A stretch of 64,000 bases of DNA from Enterovibrio baiacu (GTDB lineage Bacteria; Pseudomonadota; Gammaproteobacteria; Enterobacterales; Vibrionaceae): assembly GCF_004120195.1 (NCBI RefSeq), contig NZ_SCHN01000007.1, forward strand, positions 414,562 to 478,561. Direction: 5' to 3'. Below, piece after piece: positions 1 to 8,791 of the stretch (position 1 is the first letter of the stretch; every line of letters begins with the position of its first letter). The translations under genes were made by a program, and so were the position numbers. The notes under the pieces are model-generated. The model was given only the letters and a program-made list of their open reading frames with translations, had not been told where the DNA came from and searched no databases.

Positions 1-24
1 GTTGAGAAGAAGGTGGCTTACTGA
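1..24 (+). CDS. ugpA: 3' end of sn-glycerol-3-phosphate ABC transporter permease (UgpA), partial
   Basis: Only the last seven codons and the stop are visible, encoding VEKKVAY. The stop codon shares one base with the ATG of the next permease gene, the coupling expected inside a ugpBAEC operon. The assignment rests almost wholly on context, since the following genes are clear ugpE and ugpC. Confidence 0.6.
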   Translation, partial: VEKKVAY

Positions 25-872
25 TGGTAGAAAGACGACCCCTACTCACCTTTTTCAGCCACTTTGTGCTGATTGCTGGCGTGCTGATTGTCGCACTGCC
101 GGTGTGGTTGGCGTTAACCGCCGCGACGCATGACAGTAAAGAATTCGTCAGTGGCATGACACCGCTGTGGTTTGGCGATCGCGGCCTTGATGTCTTCATT
201 GAAGTTTTCACCGAAGGCACATCACGTGAGCTTGATATCACGGTGGCGGGCATGCTGTGGAACTCGACCTTAATGGCGCTAGGCATTGCCTTTGGCAAGC
301 TGTCAATTTCCATCCTGTCAGCCTATGCCGTGGTGTATTTCCGCTTCCCTGGACGCATGTTGGCGTTTTGGGTCATTTTCATGACCCTGATGCTACCCGT
401 AGAAGTGCGGATCATGCCGACGTTTCAGGTTATTGCGGATCTCAGCATGCTTAACACCATGTCCGGCTTAACCATTCCCTTAATAGCAAGTGCAACCGCC
501 ACCTTCTTGTTCCGCCAGTTCTTCTTAACCGTGCCTGGTGAACTGCTCGAAGCGGCGCGTATTGACGGCGCAGGCCCGATCAAATTCTTCTTTGATATTT
601 TGCTTCCGCTCTCGCGCACGAACATTGCCGCCTTGTTTGTCATCACCTTTATCTACGGTTGGAACCAATACCTTTGGCCACTGTTGATCACCACAGATGA
701 CAACTACTACACCATCGTCATGAGTATTCAGCGGATGTTGGCCGTTGGCGATGGCGAAGTCGAATGGAACAGAGTGATGGCAACCACCCTAATGGCAATG
801 GTGCCCCCCGTACTCGTGGTACTTGGTATGCAAAGACTCTTCGTGAAAGGTCTTGTCGAAACAGAAAAATAA
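24..872 (+). CDS. ugpE: sn-glycerol-3-phosphate ABC transporter permease UgpE
   Basis: Inner-membrane permease subunit of the UgpBAEC importer for glycerol-3-phosphate and glycerophosphodiesters. The 282-residue product has a hydrophobic helix at about residues 12-33 and several more between 78 and 270. The EAA loop that contacts the ATPase lies at about 176-195 (EAARIDGAG). The N terminus (VERRPLLTFFSH), the segment FMTLMLPVEVRI and the tail FVKGLVETEK agree closely with enterobacterial UgpE from memory. The start overlaps the preceding stop by one base and ugpC follows after 48 bp. In enteric bacteria the operon is phosphate-starvation regulated, but its promoter lies outside this window. 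Confidence 0.95.
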   Translation: MVERRPLLTFFSHFVLIAGVLIVALPVWLALTAATHDSKEFVSGMTPLWFGDRGLDVFIEVFTEGTSRELDITVAGMLWNSTLMALGIAFGKLSISILSAYAVVYFRFPGRMLAFWVIFMTLMLPVEVRIMPTFQVIADLSMLNTMSGLTIPLIASATATFLFRQFFLTVPGELLEAARIDGAGPIKFFFDILLPLSRTNIAALFVITFIYGWNQYLWPLLITTDDNYYTIVMSIQRMLAVGDGEVEWNRVMATTLMAMVPPVLVVLGMQRLFVKGLVETEK

Positions 873-920
873 ACACCAATTATCCGATAGATAGAAAACT
901 TTCACACAGAGGATGCGTGA

Positions 921-1991
921 ATGGCAACAGTAACACTCAATCAGATCAGCAAAGTGTACCCCAATGGGTTTAAAGCAATTCATGGCGTCGATCTCGCCAT
1001 CAATGATGGTGAAATGATTGTACTCGTGGGCCCAAGTGGCTGCGGAAAATCCACCTTATTACGCATGATTGCAGGCTTGGAAACCATTTCAGGCGGGACA
1101 CTTTCTATTGATGAACAGCGCGTCAATGAACGCGAACCCGGCGAGCGTGATATCGCGATGGTGTTCCAGAACTACGCACTGTATCCGCACATGACTGTGT
1201 TCAATAATATGGCCTACGGTTTGCGTAACCGAGGCGTTCCAAAAGACGAAATCGAAAAAACGGTCAACGATGTGGCGCAAATGCTCGAACTCGACCATTT
1301 GCTGAAACGTCGCCCGTCACAGCTCTCTGGCGGTCAACGTCAGCGCGTTGCAATGGGTCGCGCGATCGTTCGTCGTCCTAAAGCGTTTCTCTTTGATGAG
1401 CCGCTATCGAACCTTGATGCCAAGCTGCGTGTTCAAATGCGCCTTGAGATCAAAAAGCTGCAACGCAACCTCAATACCACCGCGGTGTACGTGACACACG
1501 ATCAGGTGGAAGCCATGACATTGGCGGATCGCCTTGTAGTGCTCAATGGCGGTGATGTTGAACAAATTGGCTCGCCGCTTGAAGTATATGACGAACCCCA
1601 ATCTCTGTTCGTCGCGACCTTCATTGGCAGCCCATCCATGAACATCATTCCCGCTCAACTGGATGGCAATCAAATTGTGTTCGATAACGGCGAAACCTTA
1701 CCCACCACCAACACAGCAGTGAGAGATGTGGTTGTTGGTCTTCGCCCTGAACATCTTCAAATTGCGGAAAACCCAGATGACAAGATGATCAGCATGACAG
1801 TGACCCTCACAGAATCACTCGGTGCTGATCTCCTCATCTACGGCGTTTTGGTGGGTACCACACATGAAATGACGTTACGCGTTGAAGGCCACGTGAAAGT
1901 GGACGACAACGCCACGCTGCCATTGACCATTTCAGAAAACAACATTCACCTGTTCGACAAGGACACTGAAAAACGTCTGCCTGCTCAGTAG
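921..1991 (+). CDS. ugpC: sn-glycerol-3-phosphate ABC transporter ATP-binding protein UgpC
   Basis: Cytoplasmic ATPase of the Ugp importer, 356 residues as usual for the family. Walker A GPSGCGKST is at 37-45, the Q-loop in VFQNYALYPH near 81-90, the ABC signature LSGGQ at 135-139, Walker B with catalytic Glu (FLFDEP) near 156-161 and the H-loop His at about 193. The C-terminal 120 residues form the MalK/UgpC-type regulatory OB-fold region (VVGLRPEHL motif). It is the last gene of the operon and is followed at once by an intrinsic terminator. Confidence 0.95.
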   Translation: MATVTLNQISKVYPNGFKAIHGVDLAINDGEMIVLVGPSGCGKSTLLRMIAGLETISGGTLSIDEQRVNEREPGERDIAMVFQNYALYPHMTVFNNMAYGLRNRGVPKDEIEKTVNDVAQMLELDHLLKRRPSQLSGGQRQRVAMGRAIVRRPKAFLFDEPLSNLDAKLRVQMRLEIKKLQRNLNTTAVYVTHDQVEAMTLADRLVVLNGGDVEQIGSPLEVYDEPQSLFVATFIGSPSMNIIPAQLDGNQIVFDNGETLPTTNTAVRDVVVGLRPEHLQIAENPDDKMISMTVTLTESLGADLLIYGVLVGTTHEMTLRVEGHVKVDDNATLPLTISENNIHLFDKDTEKRLPAQ

Positions 1992-2012
1992 CCAACAGCC
2001 ATAAACACAACA

Positions 2013-2047
2013 AACGCCTTTCTGTTTTTGCAGTAAGGCGTTTTTTA
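2013..2047 (+). terminator. Intrinsic terminator of the ugp operon
   Basis: The inverted repeat AACGCCTT / AAGGCGTT encloses a 14-base loop and runs into six T residues, 22 bp after the ugpC stop. The rest of the 337-bp gap to the next start at 2329 shows nothing I can name. Confidence 0.85.
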
Positions 2048-2328
2048 TTAGTGTAACGCCGAGATCAGTGCCTCAGGTTTCGCAGCAAAACCCCTACATG
2101 GCTACGTTTTCCCGATCTCCCATGTTACCGTTTTGTAGCCATATTTTCTTCGCTAGCGCTCATTCTTACTGAGATAGCAGTAAAATCACAGGGATTGTGA
2201 CGCTCACCTTTCTATTCGTGAAATTTTCGTTTTCAATCAGTTATCACTACCATTACCATTGCAACCATAAAAATAAATTCGTCAGCAACTTCTTTGACGA
2301 TAACTCTCGACCAAAAAGGATTTGCGTA

Positions 2329-2862
2329 ATGCGTCGTTCAGCCCTGATTTTTTTAGCCACTATGATCCCTGGCATTGCTGTCGCGAAAGACATCAATGAT
2401 ATGGACATGGCTTGCGCCACTGAGAAATACCATAATTACGTTGATGCCTCGATATCGTGGTACGAAAGTTTGGTTGATTTGACCATTCAGAAAGACCAAA
2501 AACTGGAAAGCGTTGCCAAATGGTTTCTCGAAGGCCGTCGTAGCCACTTCACGTTGAACCAGAAAGCGTTCGACTACTACCTCGCAAACGACCCAAGCAA
2601 ACTGAATTTTGATGCCCCTGTTGAATCGTGGCTAAGCCTGAGTCAAGAAGATGTGAAAGCACTGAGCGCTTCAAACGGTGAGCTGGCAGACTCCGCAAAA
2701 TCCGTATTCTCCTTCCGACAAGGTAAAGCGCACGAAGGCAACTATGACCTGCGTTCAGCGCTGGCTGACTTGCTGAGCAACCCGAAAGAAATCGACGTGC
2801 CGCTTCAAAAATACAACGCAGAAATGCTGTCGCTTGCTGAAACGACATGCGATAAGTCATAA
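2329..2862 (+). CDS. Small exported protein of unknown function
   Basis: A 177-residue product starting MRRSALIFLATMIPG, with a cleavable signal peptide likely ending at AVA-KD (about residue 19). The open frame extends upstream to 2197, but the ATG at 2329 has a good ribosome site (AAAAAGGA, 8 bases upstream) and starts the signal peptide, so the earlier start is unlikely. The mature protein is mostly helical and charged with only two cysteines, one near each end (DMACATEK and TTCDKS), perhaps forming a disulfide. I recognise no family. It is probably a periplasmic protein transcribed alone. Confidence 0.7.
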   Translation: MRRSALIFLATMIPGIAVAKDINDMDMACATEKYHNYVDASISWYESLVDLTIQKDQKLESVAKWFLEGRRSHFTLNQKAFDYYLANDPSKLNFDAPVESWLSLSQEDVKALSASNGELADSAKSVFSFRQGKAHEGNYDLRSALADLLSNPKEIDVPLQKYNAEMLSLAETTCDKS

Positions 2863-3041
2863 AAGCCATTCTGTATGAGGTAGAGTGAAACCGCTCTGCC
2901 TCTTCATTTCGTTTATTGCAGACAAAACACTTCAATAACCCCTCGATGTGCCCCGCCAGTCTGGCATTGTCCAACTTCGATGTTGTATCTTGCGAAAACA
3001 TCGTGTAAATCATGCACATCAATCTTCAGAAAAGTACCCGG

Positions 3042-4682
3042 ATGGTTAAGATTAAACAGGCAGAAGCAACACTGGAAAGCCTACACCGTATTTTTACAGT
3101 GCCTGAAGCACCGAATTCGACCCTCGGCGAGATCGAGCGCGCCATCTCTCAAAACCTAAATCGATTCCTGCAAGACCACATAGCAGCCACAGATTGCTCC
3201 CTCACGGAGATCGAAAAGGATTTTAATAACCCAACGATCCCCGACGCGCCCACCTTTGTTTCTGACCACACTGAGTTTTTGCTTGAAAAGTTGGTCGCGC
3301 AATCTGTGCATACGTCGTCACCGCGCTTTATCGGCCACATGACGTCAGCACTGCCCTATTTCCTGATGCCGCTTTCAAAAATCATGATTGCGCTGAATCA
3401 GAACACGGTGAAAATAGAAACCTCAAAAGCCTTCACACCGCTTGAACGACAAGTCCTGGGCATGTTGCACAATCTGATTTACCAACGTAGCGACGATTTC
3501 TACCAAAATTGGATGCACAGTGCCGCCCACTCGCTTGGCGCATTTTGTTCTGGCGGCACCATCGCCAATATCACTGCCCTTTGGGTAGCAAGAAACAGCG
3601 CGTTAAAACCGGAAGGCGATTTCAAAGGTGTAGCGGAAGAAGGCCTCTTCCGCGCAATGCGTCACTACGGCTATGACGATTTGGTGATTCTGGTGTCCGA
3701 ACGCGGTCACTATTCACTCAAAAAGTCAGCAGATGTGTTAGGCATAGGTCGCGAAGCCTTGGTGGCCATTCCAACCGATGAAAACAACCGAATTTGTCTT
3801 GATGCGCTGAGTGAGAAAATCGCTGAACTCATGGCGAAGAACATCAAGCCTTTCGCCCTTATCGGCGTGGCAGGCACGACAGAAACAGGCAACATCGACC
3901 CGCTTGATAAAATCGCTGACATTGCCGAACGTGAAGGTATTCATTTTCATGTTGATGCGGCTTGGGGCGGTGCGAGTTTAATGTCAGAAAATCAGCGACC
4001 CAAGCTGAAAGGCATTGAACGGGCTGACTCGGTCACGATAGATGCCCACAAACAACTGTATGTGCCGATGGGCGCGGGCATGGTGTTGTTCAAAGACCCT
4101 GCGCTGGTGTCTGCGATTGAACATCACGCTGATTACATCTTGCGTAAAGGATCGAAAGACCTCGGCAGCCACACGCTTGAAGGCTCTCGAAGTGGTATGG
4201 CAATGTTGTTGTTTGCCAGCTTCAACATCATTGGACGTCAAGGCTATGAGCTTTTGATTGATCAAAGCGTTGAAAAAGCGGCGTACTTTGCCGACCTTGT
4301 GGAAGCGCAGAGTGATTTTGAATTGGTGAGCGCCCCAGAGCTGTGTTTGATGACCTACCGCTTTGTGCCGCCGTCGGTAAAAGCGGCATTGAAGGTTGCT
4401 TCTCCCGAGCAGGTGGATGCTATTCATGCGCTGTTAAATGATTTAACCGTCTTTATTCAAAAGCGTCAGCGCGAAGCGGGATATTCCTTTGTTTCCCGCA
4501 CCTGCTTAACGCCAAGCCAATGGGATAGACGCGCCACCAACGTTTTCCGTGTGGTGTTAGCCAATCCACTGACCACAAAAGAAATCCTACAAGCGGTATT
4601 GGAAGAGCAACGAGACATCGCCTCAACCAGCAGCATCGCCCTGCCTAAGTTGCTTTCGCTTGCAGACTCTCTGCTTCGATGA
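3042..4682 (+). CDS. panP: PLP-dependent aspartate 1-decarboxylase PanP
   Basis: Group II PLP-dependent decarboxylase of 546 residues. PanP makes beta-alanine from aspartate for pantothenate and CoA synthesis in Vibrio-type bacteria, replacing the pyruvoyl enzyme PanD. The PLP-binding HVDAAWGG (near 303-310) and the Schiff-base lysine in DAHKQLYVP (about K337) are both present, as are SGGTIANITALW and a C-terminal arginine-rich region. The N terminus LHRIFTVPEAPNSTLG matches PanP from memory. An in-frame ATG at 3012 is possible, but the 3042 start aligns better with known PanP N termini. A hairpin terminator follows. Glutamate or diaminobutyrate decarboxylase is the alternative reading. Confidence 0.88.
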   Translation: MVKIKQAEATLESLHRIFTVPEAPNSTLGEIERAISQNLNRFLQDHIAATDCSLTEIEKDFNNPTIPDAPTFVSDHTEFLLEKLVAQSVHTSSPRFIGHMTSALPYFLMPLSKIMIALNQNTVKIETSKAFTPLERQVLGMLHNLIYQRSDDFYQNWMHSAAHSLGAFCSGGTIANITALWVARNSALKPEGDFKGVAEEGLFRAMRHYGYDDLVILVSERGHYSLKKSADVLGIGREALVAIPTDENNRICLDALSEKIAELMAKNIKPFALIGVAGTTETGNIDPLDKIADIAEREGIHFHVDAAWGGASLMSENQRPKLKGIERADSVTIDAHKQLYVPMGAGMVLFKDPALVSAIEHHADYILRKGSKDLGSHTLEGSRSGMAMLLFASFNIIGRQGYELLIDQSVEKAAYFADLVEAQSDFELVSAPELCLMTYRFVPPSVKAALKVASPEQVDAIHALLNDLTVFIQKRQREAGYSFVSRTCLTPSQWDRRATNVFRVVLANPLTTKEILQAVLEEQRDIASTSSIALPKLLSLADSLLR

Positions 4683-4710
4683 CGCAGCAAAGCCCAAGGT
4701 TCAGTCATAA

Positions 4711-4737
4711 AAAATGGCCCATTCAGGGCCATTTTTT
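4711..4737. terminator. Bidirectional terminator between panP and the convergent IclR gene
   Basis: The repeat AAAATGGCCC / GGGCCATTTTTT has a five-base loop, with A and T tracts on both sides. It can therefore end transcripts from both strands, serving panP (+) and the iclR-type gene (-). Confidence 0.85.
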
Positions 4738-4767
4738 ATCGTGTTTTGAACACGTTCAGTTCAACAC

Positions 4768-5571
4768 TCAGTCGGCGTTTTCCCAACTGTCTGCTTCGAT
4801 TTTTGCCAACGCGTGTGAAGCACGCTGGAGTGCTGGAAGGAAATGTAATGCTTGTTCTGCCTTCAAGCGCATGATCGGTGCTTGAATGGCAACAGCAAGG
4901 TTTGAGCGCCCGCGCGGAGACGGCACCAACACCGCCACACAGAGCAGCCCCGGCAGAAACTCTTCGTTATCGATGGCATAGCCACACAAGCGCACATTTT
5001 CTAGCTCGGTTTCAAGCGCCTCAAGGTCCGTGAGTGTTTTCTCCGTAAAGGCGCTCAGCTCTACGTTATCCAGAATTCGGCGACGCTGTGACGGCGTCAT
5101 GCTTGCGAGAAACAGTTTTCCCGTCGCTGAGCAGTGAACAGGCACACGAGAACCCGCATGCAAGTGGAAACGCAGCGGCGCTTCCGTTTCTACGCGATCC
5201 ACGTAAACAATCTCACCACCAGACAAAGACGTGAGGTTACAACTCTCCCCGACTTCTTCTCGCAGTTGATTGAGCACTTGGTGTCTTGCACTGTGCGTGG
5301 TGGAATTCAGTAACACATTTTCGGCTAAACGGCGTAAACGTGTGCCCGTGCTGTAATGGCGTTCATCGCCATCACGCTGCACAATGGCGGCACTTTCTAA
5401 CTGTTGCAGCATACGGTGAAGTGTCGGTTTTGGAATGCCCGTTTCTTCGGCTAACCCTTGCAAAGAGAAAAACTCATCCTTCCCAGCGATCAATTCCAAC
5501 AAAGCAAACAAACGCAATGTTGGCGTATCTCCATCTACCTTCGCCAAATCAGGCTGTTCTATGTTCTTCAT
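4768..5571 (-). CDS. IclR-family transcriptional regulator, probable regulator of the taurine island
   Basis: A 267-residue regulator with an N-terminal winged helix-turn-helix (about 17-80, including SLQGLAEETGIPKPTLHRML) and a C-terminal IclR effector domain (CNLTSLSGGEIVYVDRVE, then the HCSATGKLFLA motif). The start at 5571 (MKNIEQPD) is preceded by AGAGGA; the open frame runs further upstream to 5679, but that extension has no IclR similarity. It lies beside the CobT/CobS/xsc genes, and a motif in its upstream region recurs before xsc. This suggests it controls sulfonate catabolism and itself. Taurine clusters in other bacteria usually use the unrelated MocR-type TauR. Confidence 0.9.
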   Translation of the reverse strand: MKNIEQPDLAKVDGDTPTLRLFALLELIAGKDEFFSLQGLAEETGIPKPTLHRMLQQLESAAIVQRDGDERHYSTGTRLRRLAENVLLNSTTHSARHQVLNQLREEVGESCNLTSLSGGEIVYVDRVETEAPLRFHLHAGSRVPVHCSATGKLFLASMTPSQRRRILDNVELSAFTEKTLTDLEALETELENVRLCGYAIDNEEFLPGLLCVAVLVPSPRGRSNLAVAIQAPIMRLKAEQALHFLPALQRASHALAKIEADSWENAD

Positions 5572-5700
5572 TCTTATGATTTCCTCTGCGGTATACCTCT
5601 GTATATCAAAATCAAAGTAAATAACAACTTCCGCTGTTAAAAACTGAAACAGAGTTGTTAAAAGCCGCCCTTGTTGCAACCATGCTCATAATAATAGAAC

Positions 5701-5727
5701 ATTTCGTTCCGTTATTTTAATGAAAAC
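5701..5727. promoter_or_regulatory. Candidate IclR operator upstream of the iclR-type gene
   Basis: The block ATTTCGTTCCGTTAT, followed by an imperfect mirror half (ATGAAAA), lies in the 216-bp gap between the IclR gene and the CobT-like gene. The nonamer TTCCGTTAT is identical to one in the xsc/cobS gap (8737-8745), and ATTTCGTT is the reverse complement of AACGAAAT there. The binding assignment is inference. Confidence 0.45.
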
Positions 5728-5787
5728 ATCGTAGATACACCATAAGGAGAACATTAACCGACGCAAAGAGGACGGTACATTGGCGCT

Positions 5788-7527
5788 TTACCGCATTGAA
5801 GCTCGCTTAATTGATGAGGCCATTAGCGCCACAATGTCGACAAACACCCGATGATGCAGAGGCTGTGCAATGTCTAAGGCAAGGCTATTGCGGTAATAAC
5901 GGCTTAAATCCAACCCGATACCAAGCCCCATGATGATATCTCCACACTTTTCTCGCTGCTCAACCACGCTTCTTAGATGATTATCGAGATAAAACGCATC
6001 GTTCATGAGGTTCGTTGCGGTATCCATGGGGCAACCGTCTGATAGCACGAGCAGCACGCGACGAGACACATCAACCCTTTGCATTCGTTGACATGCCCAT
6101 TCAACAGCCTCGCCATCAATGCCTTCGCGGAAAAGATCCGCTTTCATCAATGCAGCAATGTTCTTTCGCCCCTGACGCCAATGCATGTCGGCATCCTTAA
6201 ACACCAAGTGGCACACATCATTCAACCGACCCGGCAATGCGGGTCTACCCCTCGCCATCCATTGTTGGTGAGATTTGCCACCATTCCATGCATTCGTGGT
6301 GAAACCAAGCACCTCACTAGGAATACCGGCTAAACCAAGGGATCGCACCAAGCCATCCACCAGCAACGTAATGTGTTCGATGTGTTGCCGCATGGAGCCA
6401 GAACAATCAATCAGCAAGGTAACCATGCTGTCAGGCTTGGTGACGTATCGCTCTTTCATGAACAAGCGTGTTTCCATCGGCGACGTGACAATCTGCGCCA
6501 ATCGTCGACCATCGATATAGCCCTCTTCCTCCCCAAACTGCCACCCATCTCGCTGAGGCTGACTGAGATACCGAGCCAGTTTTCGCGCAATGTCGCGACA
6601 ATTAATACCCAAGGTTTGAAATTGCTTATCGAGCTGGATACGAAATGCATCAAGTTGTGCCACACGCACTAAGCCCGACGCATCGACTTCCGTATCGAAT
6701 TCCCGCGTAAAGACCTGATACTCGCCATTATGCTGTTCAAATGCCGTGCTTTTTTTCCCTGATGCAATCGCTGTGTCTTCTGATAACGCAGCCTCGTCTT
6801 CGAGCAACAACGCAAACGTATTGATGACACGCTCAGCATCAGATTCTTCGTCATGCTCGTCTTGGCTCTGATGGATCATGTCAGCGATGGTTTGCGCCAA
6901 CTTGAGCGCGTGAACGGCGTAGTCTGACTGCGATGATGTGCATCGACGAAGACCCAGCAGACTTTCACCAATCATGGGTGCAATGCCAGCACGCGTCGCT
7001 TCAATCAGGTCTTCATAATCTTCATCAATGGGCGTGGCAAACAGACGTGTTCGCACCATTTGAATGACAGTGAATAGCAAAATACCCAGCCGAGACTCCA
7101 CTAGCTCTGCGTTTTTTGAAAGCGCACACCACGCATCAAATCGATATCGAATATTTCGCTGCACGCCAATGTGAGAGGTGGCACTGGACAAGGCCTCGGT
7201 TCGATACTGTTCAAGCAAATCAAACAGCATGCGAGCAAGAGAATCCTCGGGGCTAAGTGACTGATGCAATACCGGATCACTAAGCATCAATCGTGATGCG
7301 ATAGCATCAATGCGTCCTCGTTCAGCCTTGAAGTCAGAATCCAGATCTTGTGCTTGGAGATGAGAAGCCGAGACAGGTATGAAGGTCGTATCGCGATACA
7401 CTTGACCCGCTTTGAGGTGCAACGCACCGTCGCCCACTTCCGCACGCAAAGCCGCAGATGACAACATATGCATGCGCTGTTGAAGCACCGAAAACCGTGG
7501 GAATGCTGAAGCGTTAGTCTCTGCCAT
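5788..7527 (-). CDS. CobT-like protein with von Willebrand factor A domain
   Basis: A 579-residue homologue of CobT, the VWA-domain partner of the AAA+ subunit CobS in aerobic cobaltochelatase. The N-terminal 370 residues hold an acidic stretch (DEHDEESDAE, near 223-232). The VWA domain follows, with an intact MIDAS (DCSGS at 374-378) and the CobT hallmarks EVLGFTT, PGRLNDVCHLVFKDAD and GIDGEAVEWA. It is translated directly after the CobS-like gene with only two bases between. No CobN or other aerobic B12 gene is present, so a chaperone or metal-insertion role for another enzyme in the island is possible but unproven. Confidence 0.85.
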   Translation of the reverse strand: MAETNASAFPRFSVLQQRMHMLSSAALRAEVGDGALHLKAGQVYRDTTFIPVSASHLQAQDLDSDFKAERGRIDAIASRLMLSDPVLHQSLSPEDSLARMLFDLLEQYRTEALSSATSHIGVQRNIRYRFDAWCALSKNAELVESRLGILLFTVIQMVRTRLFATPIDEDYEDLIEATRAGIAPMIGESLLGLRRCTSSQSDYAVHALKLAQTIADMIHQSQDEHDEESDAERVINTFALLLEDEAALSEDTAIASGKKSTAFEQHNGEYQVFTREFDTEVDASGLVRVAQLDAFRIQLDKQFQTLGINCRDIARKLARYLSQPQRDGWQFGEEEGYIDGRRLAQIVTSPMETRLFMKERYVTKPDSMVTLLIDCSGSMRQHIEHITLLVDGLVRSLGLAGIPSEVLGFTTNAWNGGKSHQQWMARGRPALPGRLNDVCHLVFKDADMHWRQGRKNIAALMKADLFREGIDGEAVEWACQRMQRVDVSRRVLLVLSDGCPMDTATNLMNDAFYLDNHLRSVVEQREKCGDIIMGLGIGLDLSRYYRNSLALDIAQPLHHRVFVDIVALMASSIKRASMR

Positions 7528-7529
7528 CT

Positions 7530-8525
7530 CTACGTTCCAGTATCAGAAGGTACGGATTCAAATAACGCGCTTTGGGTGATAATTTCTTCATCAAAACAGC
7601 GTTGGTAAAGCTCATTAAACACAGGCCATTCCGATTCATCGCATTTGTTCAGAAACGTGAGACGAAAAGCGAGGCGAACATCTGGGAAAAGCACGTGATT
7701 TTCAGCCCACATGATCACCGTTCTGGGTGACATTAACGTGGAGGTATCACCGCTAGCAAAAGCACGACGCGTGAGATTCGCAAGGGCAACCATTTGAGCC
7801 ACCAGTCGCCTCCCTTGCTCCGTGTTCTTTTCTGGCACGCGCGATAATACGATGGCCGCTTCTCGTTCAGGCGCGAGATAATTCAAGGTCACCACAAGGT
7901 TCCAGCGGTCTACTTGCGCGTGGTTTAAAGCGTGCGTCCCATGATACAACCCTTGCAGATTGCCTAACCCAACGGTGTTCGCCGTCGCGAACAAGCGAAA
8001 CGCCGCATGTGGTGTCAGCACGCGGTTTTTATCACTCAAGGTGAGCTTGCCCTCTTTCTCCAACAAACGTTGAATGACAAACATCACATCAGGTCGACCC
8101 GCATCATATTCATCTAAAACAAGGGCTATCGGACGCGTCACCGACCACGGCAACAAACCGTCTTGAAACTCGGTCACTTGTTTGCCGTCGCGGAGTACCA
8201 AAGTATCTTTCCCCACCAGATCGAGCCGACTGATATGACCATCCAGGTTTATCCGCAAACACGGCCAGTTTAATCGTGCTGCCACTTGCTCAATGTGGGT
8301 TGATTTACCCGTACCATGCATGCCTTGCACCAGCGTTCGTCGGTTGTGTGAAAAACCCGCCAAAATCGCCAATGTCACTTCAGGATCGAAGACATATTTC
8401 GGATCAATCTCCGGAACCAGCTCACTGGCCGTCGAATAAGCCGGCACGCGCAGATGACTGTCGATGCCAAACGTTTCTCGAACATTTACCTCTATGTCTG
8501 CCATCCCGCTCTTTTCCGCTTCCAT
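7530..8525 (-). CDS. CobS-like MoxR-type AAA+ ATPase
   Basis: A 331-residue AAA+ ATPase very close to cobaltochelatase subunit CobS. It has the N-terminal VNVRETFGID motif, Walker A GMHGTGKST, the stretch HIEQVAARLNWPCLRINLD, Walker B ALVLDEYDAGRPDVMF and sensor-1 FRLFATANTVGLG. The start at 8525 has AGGGAG six bases upstream; starts at 8540 and 8504 are also possible. It forms an operon with the CobT-like gene, and it diverges from xsc across a 266-bp gap. CobS and CobT drive ATP-dependent cobalt insertion with CobN, which is missing here. The two may form a repurposed ATPase/VWA remodelling pair. Confidence 0.88.
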   Translation of the reverse strand: MEAEKSGMADIEVNVRETFGIDSHLRVPAYSTASELVPEIDPKYVFDPEVTLAILAGFSHNRRTLVQGMHGTGKSTHIEQVAARLNWPCLRINLDGHISRLDLVGKDTLVLRDGKQVTEFQDGLLPWSVTRPIALVLDEYDAGRPDVMFVIQRLLEKEGKLTLSDKNRVLTPHAAFRLFATANTVGLGNLQGLYHGTHALNHAQVDRWNLVVTLNYLAPEREAAIVLSRVPEKNTEQGRRLVAQMVALANLTRRAFASGDTSTLMSPRTVIMWAENHVLFPDVRLAFRLTFLNKCDESEWPVFNELYQRCFDEEIITQSALFESVPSDTGT

Positions 8526-8735
8526 TCTCTTCTCCCTCATTGCGACTTTTCACCGAAATCACACTCAGCAAAACCATTGATAGTGCGTGCTTTTCTTCCT
8601 CAACAGAGGGAAAGAGTTACTCTCTCTGAACACCACTGTCAGCATTTTCTCAAAAATCCGACGAATCAAATAAAGCATTCCACTTTGTTAATTTCATGTT
8701 GACGACAGGTTTTCTTAAGACTAGTTTTTATCAAT

Positions 8736-8774
8736 ATTCCGTTATACGAAACATTTAATTCCATTTAACGAAAT
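8736..8774. promoter_or_regulatory. Repeated operator-like motif between the CobS-like gene and xsc
   Basis: Two 17-bp copies, ATTCCGTTATACGAAAC (8736-8752) and ATTCCATTTAACGAAAT (8758-8774), lie 22 bp apart, two helical turns. They sit just before the xsc ribosome site (AAGGAG). Each is an imperfect palindrome, as IclR-family operators usually are. A related block lies upstream of the IclR gene. Control of both divergent units is inferred. Confidence 0.55.
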
Positions 8775-8791
8775 ATTTCAAGGAGAGAACT

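Noticed and set aside
2549..3022. 157-residue minus-strand frame across the exported protein gene
   Set aside because: It overlaps the end of a gene with signal peptide and ribosome site and has no ribosome site or recognisable motif of its own.
5788..8525. Cobalamin biosynthesis operon
   Set aside because: Only CobS- and CobT-like genes are present; no CobN or other cob/cbi gene is in the window.
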